The notes under the pieces: model-generated
Database searches by the model: none
The model's input: the letters and a program-made list of their open reading frames with translations, nothing else
Told to the model about the DNA's origin: nothing
Made by a program: the position numbers and the translations under genes
NCBI GenBank assembly: GCA_003819755.1
Contig: RPQK01000538.1
Location: 1-5,606, forward strand
Reading direction: 5' to 3'
Source of the DNA: Acidobacteriota bacterium
GTDB taxonomy: Bacteria > Acidobacteriota > UBA6911 > RPQK01
DNA: 5,606 nucleotides
In this document: positions 1-5,606 of the stretch, piece by piece
Position numbering within the stretch: the stretch's first letter is position 1
How the letters are laid out: each line of letters starts with the position of its first letter

Positions 1-2779
1 AAGAGCTCGAGTAAGTGTAGGCGATACCGAATGCGAGGCCTTGTTCGAAACGACGGTTCAGCTCCATCTGCAACCCGTTGTATTCTGAACGGCCGGCGTT
101 TTCGGCCATTGGGATCTGCGCAAAACCCTTGAAAGGGCGCAGAACATTGGTGTTTATCCCGGCGTTTTCCGGTAGGTACAGGGTGCCGACCGGCAGGGTA
201 TTCAGGTTGCGTTCCCGCTCCAGATACAGCCCCACACGGCCCACATAGCCGATAGATGCCGTTGTGTTGAAAGGCAGCAAACGCTCGTAATACACGTTCC
301 ACATGTACGACTGCGGGATCTTGAAGGTCGGATCCATCGTCATGAAGAACTGTGGGAACGTCGATGGCTGCCCGCCGGCGGGATTGTCTGCCTGCCCGGT
401 TGCAATCGAGACCATGGGCTGGAAAGGCGGGTTACCGCCCAGGAACACGTTGTCGGATACACCCGGCCGGGAGAAGAACCTTCCGGCGCCCGCCCGGATA
501 ACGTCGCGATCGCTAAGCTGGTACGCGAAACCCAGTCGAGGCTGGAAGTTGCCCCACTGCCTCTCAGCAACGAGATCTTCGCCCGAGAAGAGCCGGTCAA
601 ACTCGCCGGTGTCGGCAATAGCGACCCGCCCGCTGGCCGCTTCCGGCCATCCATCACCAGGAATCACCACGCCGTTGTACCGATCCCCGCTCAGGATGAA
701 CCCGGTCGTCGGATCCTGGACGACAGCGTTGGCAGGATTGTACCTGCTCGGATCAAAGACAGCGATATTGCCCCAGAGGCTGTTGTAGTAAGGAGTCACG
801 TAAGTCCAGCGGAGGCCGATCTCCGCCGTCAGTCTCTGCGTCGCTTTCCAGCTGTCCTGGGCGTACCACTCGAACATGTTGCTCCGATACGGCGTGTAGG
901 CACGAGGCCCGATCTCCGCATAGGAGGTGAACAGGCCCATTGCCGTATTAGCGATGCCCAGCCCGGTGGTGGGAGCCCCGGCGCGGGTGTCATCGAAGAC
1001 GAAACGCCCGTTCTGGTTATTCGTTCCACCAGGGACGCCGGTCACGTTGATCTGGTCGAAGTCGTTCTGCCCGGCGCGTTCGTAGAGAGCGCCGAACTTC
1101 AACGAATGCGTCCCGAGGATCTTCGTGAAGTTGTCGGACAGGCCGTAGACAGGGCCGGATGAGAAGGCTGGGTACGGGCCGCCGTCGAGCTCCTGGAAGT
1201 CCGAGATGGCGATCGTCGGTATCTTGTCGGGAATTTCCTTGCGCTCCGGGAAGAGGTAAGGGTAGTCGATTCCGTACCTGCTCCGCTCGAACCGCCCGCC
1301 TTCACGGAAGATACCGATGTGGACGACATCCACGCTAGCCGTCGCCATCAGTTCGTTGATCGAGGTGGGGCTGAGCGCCCACAGATGGCTGACCGATCCC
1401 GTCCGGTTGGGCCGGTCCCAGTCGGTGACGGCCCGATCAAGGCCGCCTCGGAAGGCGTCGACCGAGGTCCAGTTATACATGGCGCCGCGGAACTTCAGCG
1501 AGTGCTTCTCGTTCGCCACGTAATCGAGCGAAAGCGTATCTTTGCGCTGATTCTCGGGCTGGGGCCGGGTCTGAATGAAGTTGTTGCGGCCCTGCAGGAA
1601 CCCCGGTGTCGGCTCCGGATAGGCATTCAGGAAACCGAGCCCGTTCGAACTCAGCCGTTCAGCCGGGATTACGTTGTTCGGGAAGGGTTGCCCCGTGACC
1701 GGGTCGTTGATGGTGACCGCCTTTGCAAGGAACGGGTTGGCGGGATCGAGCAACTCCGAGAAGTTCCCTTGACGCATTAGCAGGCTCGGAACAGTGACGA
1801 TGGACGTCACTTCGCGCCGGCGCCTCACCCATTCCTGGCTCCACAGGAAAAACAGCTTGTCGCGGTTGGTGTTGAACACACCCGGTATATAAACGGGCCC
1901 ATTTACCACATAACCGAACTGGTTGAACCGGCTCGCCTCGCGCGGAAGACCAGCCCGGTTGCGAGACCAGCTGTTCGCGTCCAGTTTGTCGTTACGCAAG
2001 TACTCATAGACGGAGCCGTGGAAATTCTGGCCTCCGCCCTTCGAAATAATCCGGATCTGACCCCCCGCAGAACGTCCGTATTCGGCGTTATAGTTCGCGG
2101 TCAGTATCTGCACTTCCTGCACGGTATCGAGATCAGCCGTGCCAACGCTGGTTCCGTTCGCGCGTGTTCGAATGCCGACCGCCCCGTCGAACGTGATCAG
2201 CATGTCCTGGGTGCGGGCGCCGTTGATGGAAAGGCCTCCCGAGGTCAGGCCGAAGCTAAACCCCGTCAGAGCGCCCCCGCGCACTCCCGGCTTGAGCAAA
2301 GCCAGGAAAAGCGGGTTGCGGCCATTAAGCGACATCTTCTCGATCTGTTTGCTTTCCACCAGCTTGGCCACCATCGAGCTGTCCGATTGAATCTGCGTGG
2401 GGGACGCGACAACCGAAATCGTCTCCTCGACGCCCCCTACATCCAAAGCGGCGTCGACTCGCTGGTTGACGCTCGCATCCAGCTTATTTCGGGTCTTCAC
2501 AAACTTCTTGAACCCTGCCATTTCCACCGTAATCGTGTAATAGCCCGGTGGCAGGCTCGCCACGACGTAGTAACCCTCGTCGGTGGTCACAGTTTTTCGC
2601 TCGAGCTGGGTGCTCTCATTCGTGATTGTCACCCCGGCGCCCGGTACCGCCGAATTGGTGGCATCGCGGACAAAGCCCGAAAGCTGAGCCGTATCGGATT
2701 GACCGAACGCAGGGATTGCCAGAAGGAGGGACAAGGCTACCATCAGCCCGGTCCTGTAACCGAACAAACCTGACTGCAT
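1..2779 (-). CDS. Oar-like TonB-dependent receptor with N-terminal carboxypeptidase-regulatory-like domain (3' end outside window)
   Basis: This is a predicted outer-membrane beta-barrel protein of the Oar/TonB-dependent receptor family, probably for uptake or surface binding of an unknown substrate. The frame is open from the ATG at 2779 to the left edge, giving 926 codons without a stop. Residues 1-26 look like a signal peptide: an Arg near the start, the hydrophobic run LMVALSLLLAIPA, then cleavage after AFG. Residues about 32-113 form a carboxypeptidase-regulatory-like beta-sandwich, with GFVRDATNSAVPGAGVTI followed by TTDEGYYVVASLPPGYYTI. A plug-like region follows, with SLNGRNPLFLALLKPGV near 150-166 and the family signature NAEYGRSAGGQIRIISKGG near 231-249, then FHGSVYEYLRND at the start of the barrel. 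The remainder is rich in aromatic residues, Asn and Gly, as expected for barrel strands. Family members usually run to about 1000-1200 residues, so only the C-terminal barrel strands should be missing. I saw no clear TonB box, so TonB dependence is by family only. The start is supported by AAGGAG 8 nt upstream. It is transcribed divergently from carB. The substrate cannot be read from the sequence. Confidence 0.93.
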   Translation of the reverse strand, partial: MQSGLFGYRTGLMVALSLLLAIPAFGQSDTAQLSGFVRDATNSAVPGAGVTITNESTQLERKTVTTDEGYYVVASLPPGYYTITVEMAGFKKFVKTRNKLDASVNQRVDAALDVGGVEETISVVASPTQIQSDSSMVAKLVESKQIEKMSLNGRNPLFLALLKPGVRGGALTGFSFGLTSGGLSINGARTQDMLITFDGAVGIRTRANGTSVGTADLDTVQEVQILTANYNAEYGRSAGGQIRIISKGGGQNFHGSVYEYLRNDKLDANSWSRNRAGLPREASRFNQFGYVVNGPVYIPGVFNTNRDKLFFLWSQEWVRRRREVTSIVTVPSLLMRQGNFSELLDPANPFLAKAVTINDPVTGQPFPNNVIPAERLSSNGLGFLNAYPEPTPGFLQGRNNFIQTRPQPENQRKDTLSLDYVANEKHSLKFRGAMYNWTSVDAFRGGLDRAVTDWDRPNRTGSVSHLWALSPTSINELMATASVDVVHIGIFREGGRFERSRYGIDYPYLFPERKEIPDKIPTIAISDFQELDGGPYPAFSSGPVYGLSDNFTKILGTHSLKFGALYERAGQNDFDQINVTGVPGGTNNQNGRFVFDDTRAGAPTTGLGIANTAMGLFTSYAEIGPRAYTPYRSNMFEWYAQDSWKATQRLTAEIGLRWTYVTPYYNSLWGNIAVFDPSRYNPANAVVQDPTTGFILSGDRYNGVVIPGDGWPEAASGRVAIADTGEFDRLFSGEDLVAERQWGNFQPRLGFAYQLSDRDVIRAGAGRFFSRPGVSDNVFLGGNPPFQPMVSIATGQADNPAGGQPSTFPQFFMTMDPTFKIPQSYMWNVYYERLLPFNTTASIGYVGRVGLYLERERNLNTLPVGTLYLPENAGINTNVLRPFKGFAQIPMAENAGRSEYNGLQMELNRRFEQGLAFGIAYTYSSS

Positions 2780-2787
2780 GTGTTTAA

Positions 2788-2793
2788 CTCCTT
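2788..2793 (-). promoter_or_regulatory. Ribosome binding site of the Oar-like receptor gene
   Basis: The minus strand reads AAGGAG, a strong Shine-Dalgarno match, with an 8-nt spacer before the ATG at 2779-2777. It fixes the start codon. The signal peptide that follows directly agrees with this choice. Confidence 0.85.
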
Positions 2794-2955
2794 GGGATGC
2801 CGGAGACGAGCGTAAGCAGAACCCGGTCGGATGAAGGAAAAGCCCCCGACGGCATATGAACGCCCTTCGGCCGGATCTCTCTGCCCCTCGTTTTGGAGCC
2901 TGTTTGTTTACATCTTATGTCATTAGTTGACTCACGTGCAATCCGCGGCAACTTG
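2794..2955. other. Intergenic stretch upstream of the receptor gene, no gene seen
   Basis: This part of the divergent intergenic region should contain the receptor gene's 5' untranslated region and promoter. On the minus strand, TAAGAT (2917-2912) resembles a -10 hexamer, but I found no good -35 at the right distance, so I do not call a promoter. On the plus strand, TTGGAG (2893-2898) and TATGTC (2916-2921) are 17 bp apart, but the second hexamer is a poor match. A CACGTG palindrome lies at 2933-2938. I see no open frame with coding character and no known RNA motif. Confidence 0.5.
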
Positions 2956-3052
2956 AAAGGACCCCAAAGACCTCAAGGACATCAAGGAAAAGGAGAAATA
3001 TAAGGTCCTTCATGGTCCTTGCTGTCCTTGAGGTCTTTGAGGTCCTTTTTTT
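2956..3052 (+). terminator. Long hairpin followed by T7: terminator-like or attenuator-like structure upstream of carB
   Basis: Positions 2956-2981 and 3023-3048 are inverted repeats of 26 nt with one mismatch (C2964 opposite A3040). After one unpaired position the stem continues with 2983-2988 against 3016-3021, and AAGGA (2990-2994) can pair with TCCTT (3006-3010). On the plus strand the stem runs into TTTTTTT (3046-3052), the layout of an intrinsic terminator. The reverse direction has no T tract beyond the stem. No plus-strand gene lies upstream in the window: the neighbour on the left starts at 2779 and reads away. It could therefore be an attenuator in a long carB leader, a block to stray transcription entering carB, or a repeat element that only resembles a terminator. 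I saw no PyrR-binding motif or leader peptide that would favour attenuation. Confidence 0.5.
2957..3047. repeat. Tandem 9-bp AAGGACNNC-type units in two opposed arms
   Basis: The left arm on the plus strand reads as consecutive 9-mers: AAGGACCCC (2957-2965), AAAGACCTC (2966-2974) and AAGGACATC (2975-2983), then a degenerate AAGGAAAAG (2984-2992). The right arm is the same unit inverted. On the plus strand it reads AAGGTCCTT (3002-3010), one extra C, then ATGGTCCTT, GCTGTCCTT, GAGGTCTTT and GAGGTCCTT (3012-3047). The two arms are therefore tandem arrays of one 9-bp unit pointing towards each other, with an AT-rich centre (2994-3003). This is more regular than an ordinary terminator stem. It could be a copy of a dispersed intergenic repeat family, but one window cannot show that. 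I do not recognise the element by name. Confidence 0.8.
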
Positions 3053-3066
3053 ACCCCGACACCCTG

Positions 3067-3095
3067 TTGCCTTCCTGCCTCTTAGGCTGTAGTCT
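3067..3095 (+). promoter_or_regulatory. Possible sigma-70-type promoter for carB
   Basis: TTGCCT (3067-3072, four of six matches to TTGACA) is separated by exactly 17 bp from TAGTCT (3090-3095, three of six matches to TATAAT, keeping the first two bases and the final T). Transcription would start near 3102, leaving a leader of about 40 nt before carB. If real, it lies downstream of the hairpin, so the hairpin would not be in the carB transcript. The -10 match is weak and the call rests on spacing and position only. Confidence 0.3.
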
Positions 3096-3124
3096 TGTCG
3101 GCCGACCGCCATTCACAGACGACA

Positions 3125-3132
3125 GAGGGGAG
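3125..3132 (+). promoter_or_regulatory. Ribosome binding site of carB
   Basis: GAGGGGAG is a purine-rich Shine-Dalgarno-like sequence ending 8 nt before the ATG at 3141. It supports that start, as does the close match of the encoded N-terminus to known CarB proteins. Confidence 0.75.
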
Positions 3133-3140
3133 AGCTGACC

Positions 3141-5606
3141 ATGCCAAGACGCGCCGACGTTCGTAAAGTGCTGATCATCGGGTCCGGTCCTATCGTGATC
3201 GGGCAGGCTTGCGAGTTCGACTATTCGGGAACACAGGCCTGTAAGGCCCTGCGGAAACTGGGGTATGAGATTCTGCTCGTAAACTCCAACCCGGCGACGA
3301 TCATGACGGACCCCGGAATGGCCGATGCGACTTACATCGAACCGCTGACGCTTGAAGCCCTCTCGGAGATCATTCGCAAGGAGCGGCCTGACGCGCTCCT
3401 CCCCAACCTCGGCGGCCAGTCGGGGCTCAACCTGTCGTCGGAGCTGGCACGGTCCGGCATCCTTGACGAGTTGGGCGTCAAAGTCATCGGCGTGAACGTG
3501 GATGCCATCGAGCGCGGCGAAGACCGGCAGGCGTTCAAGGACACTATGGCCAAGCTCGGGCTCGAGGTGCCGCGAAGCGAAATCGCGCACAGCTTCAAGG
3601 ACGCTGAGGCCGTGGCAGAAAAGCTCGGCTTCCCCCTGGTCATTCGACCGGCGTACACACTCGGCGGCACAGGCGGAGGGATTGTCTACAACACCGAAGA
3701 ACTGGAGACGATCGTAAGCCGCGGCCTTTCCGCCAGCCTCGTCGGACAGGTGCTCGTCGAAGAATCGGTTCTGGGCTGGGAAGAGCTCGAGCTTGAAGTC
3801 GTCCGCGACGCCAAGAACCAGATGATTACCGTCTGTTTCATCGAAAACGTGGACCCGATGGGGATCCATACCGGCGACTCCTACTGCACCGCGCCCATGT
3901 TGACGATTGCTCCCGAGCTGCAGGCCAGGCTCCAGCGCGATTCTTACCGGATTGTCGAGGCCATCGAAGTCATCGGAGGAACAAACATCCAGTTCGCGCA
4001 CGACCCGAAGACCGGCCGGGTTCTGGTCATCGAAATCAACCCTCGTACTTCGCGCTCCTCCGCTCTCGCCTCCAAGGCCACGGGATTCCCGATCGCCCTG
4101 GTTTCCTCGATGCTGGCCGGTGGCCTGACCCTCGATGAAATCCCGTACTGGCGCGACGGGACCTTGGAGAAGTACACGCCTTCGGGCGACTACGTCGTCG
4201 TCAAGTTCGCCCGCTGGGCCTTTGAAAAATTCCGTGGAGTCCAGGACAAGCTCGGCACCCAGATGCGCTCGGTCGGCGAGGTGATGAGTATTGGAAAGAC
4301 GTACAAGGAGGCCTTCCAGAAGGCCATCCGCTCGCTCGAAAACGGGCGGTCGGGGCTCGGTTTCGCCAAGGATTTCTGGACCAGGCCGCTTGATCAGCTG
4401 ATGGGCATGCTGGCCGAGCCCACCAGTGAGCGCCAGTTCATCATGTACGAGGCGCTGCGGAAGGGCGCCGGCATTTGCGACCTCTACGAGAGGACCAAGA
4501 TTAAACCGTGGTTCATTCAGCAAATGAGGGAGCTGGTCGATCTCGAGGAAGAACTGCTGAAGTACAAGGGAAAGCTTCCGCCGGACGCTCTGCTGGCACA
4601 GGCCAAGAAAGACGGGTTCTCGGACCAGTATCTGGCCAAGATTCTCAAACAGCCCGAGGTTACCGTCAGGTGCGCCCGCACCGCAGCCGGCGTAGTCGAG
4701 GGATGGCACCCGGTTCCGGTGAGCGGGGTCGAGAACGCGGCCTACTACTACTCGACTTACAACCAGCCGGATGTGTTGGCCCCCGCGACAGGGCGCAAGG
4801 TGATGGTGCTCGGCGGCGGCCCGAACCGCATCGGCCAGGGAATCGAATTCGACTACTGCTGCGTTCATGCCGCGTTCGCATTGAGGGACGAGGGGTACAC
4901 CTCGATCATGGTCAACTGCAACCCGGAAACGGTGTCAACCGACTACGACACGTCAGACAAGCTGTACTTCGAGCCCCTCACCGTCGAAGATGTGCTGGCA
5001 ATTTACGAAAAGGAGAAACCCGAGGGAGTCATCGTGCAGTTCGGCGGCCAGACGCCTCTGAACCTTGCCGGGGACCTGGCTGCTGCCGGCGTGAAAATCC
5101 TCGGTACCAGCCCGGAGACCATTGACCTGGCCGAAGACCGGGACCGCTTCCGGCAAATCATGCGAGACCTGGGAATTCCTCAGCCGGCCTCCGGCATGGC
5201 CGCGAATCTCCCCGAAGCCCTGGCTGTCGCCGCTGAAATCGGATATCCGTTGATTGTCCGCCCCTCATACGTGCTCGGCGGCCGGGGCATGGAGATCGTT
5301 CACGACGAAGAGATGCTCAGGGAGTATGTGGCGGCGGCCGTGGAGATTTCCCCGACGCGACCGATCCTGATCGAGCAGTTCCTCGAAAATGCGATCGAGG
5401 CGGAAGCCGATGCCATCGCCGACGGCACGGATGCTTTTGTTCCGGCCGTCATGGAGCATATCGAGCCGGCCGGAGTCCATTCCGGCGATTCGGCCTGTGT
5501 AATTCCCCCCGTCACCATTCCGAAACGACACGTTGACACGATCATCGAGTACACCAAGCTGATAGCCGTTAAGTTCAATGTCGTCGGCTTGATGAACATC
5601 CAATAT
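3141..5606 (+). CDS. carB: Carbamoyl-phosphate synthase large subunit (3' end outside window)
   Basis: CarB is the cytosolic synthetase subunit that makes carbamoyl phosphate from bicarbonate, two ATP and ammonia delivered by the glutaminase subunit CarA, feeding arginine and pyrimidine synthesis. The window holds 822 codons; E. coli CarB has 1073 residues, so about 250 are missing. The N-terminal pre-ATP-grasp domain has LIIGSGPIVIGQACEFDYSG (11-30) and NSNPATIMTDP (48-58). The first ATP-grasp domain has R129, R169 before the loop LGGTGGG (174-180), E215, H243, and metal ligands Q284, E298 and N300. The oligomerisation region spans about 401-548. The second half repeats the fold: MVLGGGPNRIGQGIEFDYCC (555-574), NCNPETVSTDYDTSD (592-606), R667, R707 before VLGGRGMEI, E753, H780 and Q821. 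Every catalytic position I could align from memory of the E. coli protein is kept. The cut comes just after Q821, so the last metal ligands and the C-terminal MGS-like allosteric domain (ornithine and UMP control) are not visible. The frame is intact. carA is not directly upstream. Confidence 0.98.
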   Translation, partial: MPRRADVRKVLIIGSGPIVIGQACEFDYSGTQACKALRKLGYEILLVNSNPATIMTDPGMADATYIEPLTLEALSEIIRKERPDALLPNLGGQSGLNLSSELARSGILDELGVKVIGVNVDAIERGEDRQAFKDTMAKLGLEVPRSEIAHSFKDAEAVAEKLGFPLVIRPAYTLGGTGGGIVYNTEELETIVSRGLSASLVGQVLVEESVLGWEELELEVVRDAKNQMITVCFIENVDPMGIHTGDSYCTAPMLTIAPELQARLQRDSYRIVEAIEVIGGTNIQFAHDPKTGRVLVIEINPRTSRSSALASKATGFPIALVSSMLAGGLTLDEIPYWRDGTLEKYTPSGDYVVVKFARWAFEKFRGVQDKLGTQMRSVGEVMSIGKTYKEAFQKAIRSLENGRSGLGFAKDFWTRPLDQLMGMLAEPTSERQFIMYEALRKGAGICDLYERTKIKPWFIQQMRELVDLEEELLKYKGKLPPDALLAQAKKDGFSDQYLAKILKQPEVTVRCARTAAGVVEGWHPVPVSGVENAAYYYSTYNQPDVLAPATGRKVMVLGGGPNRIGQGIEFDYCCVHAAFALRDEGYTSIMVNCNPETVSTDYDTSDKLYFEPLTVEDVLAIYEKEKPEGVIVQFGGQTPLNLAGDLAAAGVKILGTSPETIDLAEDRDRFRQIMRDLGIPQPASGMAANLPEALAVAAEIGYPLIVRPSYVLGGRGMEIVHDEEMLREYVAAAVEISPTRPILIEQFLENAIEAEADAIADGTDAFVPAVMEHIEPAGVHSGDSACVIPPVTIPKRHVDTIIEYTKLIAVKFNVVGLMNIQY

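Noticed and set aside
2018..2773. A 251-codon plus-strand open frame inside the receptor gene
   Set aside because: It is the complement of the receptor's signal peptide, regulatory-like and plug regions, whose minus-strand translation matches a known family throughout. The plus-strand translation has no recognisable domain.
2800..2900. A possible riboswitch or small RNA in the receptor 5' leader
   Set aside because: There are some GC-rich complementary patches and a GGTTC-like string on the minus strand, but no stable conserved fold, aptamer core or tRNA cloverleaf that I can support.
2956..3052. A CRISPR array, because of the short repeated units
   Set aside because: The units are only 9 bp, contiguous and inverted between the two arms. 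There are no regular direct repeats with unique spacers and no cas gene nearby.
2915..3112. A 65-codon minus-strand frame across the hairpin
   Set aside because: It is produced by translating the 9-bp repeat units and the carB leader. It shows no domain, and its open length follows from the repeat, whose unit length is a multiple of three.
3051..4868. A 605-codon open frame on the minus strand, opposite carB
   Set aside because: It lies antisense to unmistakable carB coding sequence. GC-rich, codon-biased genes often leave a long open frame on the opposite strand. Its translation shows no recognisable domain, and its 3' end runs into the intergenic region just past the carB start.
4508..5125. 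A 205-codon plus-strand frame overlapping carB
   Set aside because: It is an out-of-frame reading of carB, very rich in Arg and Gly, as expected for an off-frame reading of GC-rich coding DNA. The carB frame is continuous through the region with all conserved motifs.

Overview
The window looks like ordinary chromosomal DNA from a moderately GC-rich Gram-negative bacterium. The best guess is an Acidobacteriota member of the Solibacter/Bryobacter type. That guess rests mainly on the large Oar-like outer-membrane protein with an N-terminal carboxypeptidase-regulatory-like domain, a family strongly expanded in that phylum. It is an inference from family knowledge, not from a marker gene.

Layout: positions 1-2779 (minus strand) hold almost all of an Oar-like TonB-dependent receptor gene, with its 3' end cut off by the left edge. 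Positions 2780-3140 are a 361-bp intergenic region between two divergent genes. It contains a ribosome binding site for each gene, a long near-perfect inverted repeat built from 9-bp AAGGACNNC-type units and followed by seven T residues, and a possible promoter for the right-hand gene. Positions 3141-5606 (plus strand) hold the first 822 codons of carB, the large subunit of carbamoyl-phosphate synthase, cut off by the right edge.

The two genes have no obvious functional link. One is a surface receptor or transporter and the other a cytosolic enzyme of arginine and pyrimidine synthesis. They share only the divergent intergenic region. carA is not directly upstream of carB. Both reading frames appear intact, with no frameshift found. 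I saw no tRNA, rRNA, CRISPR array, insertion sequence or defence gene. The only structure not explained by the two genes is the hairpin repeat at 2956-3052. I found no convincing new biological system.
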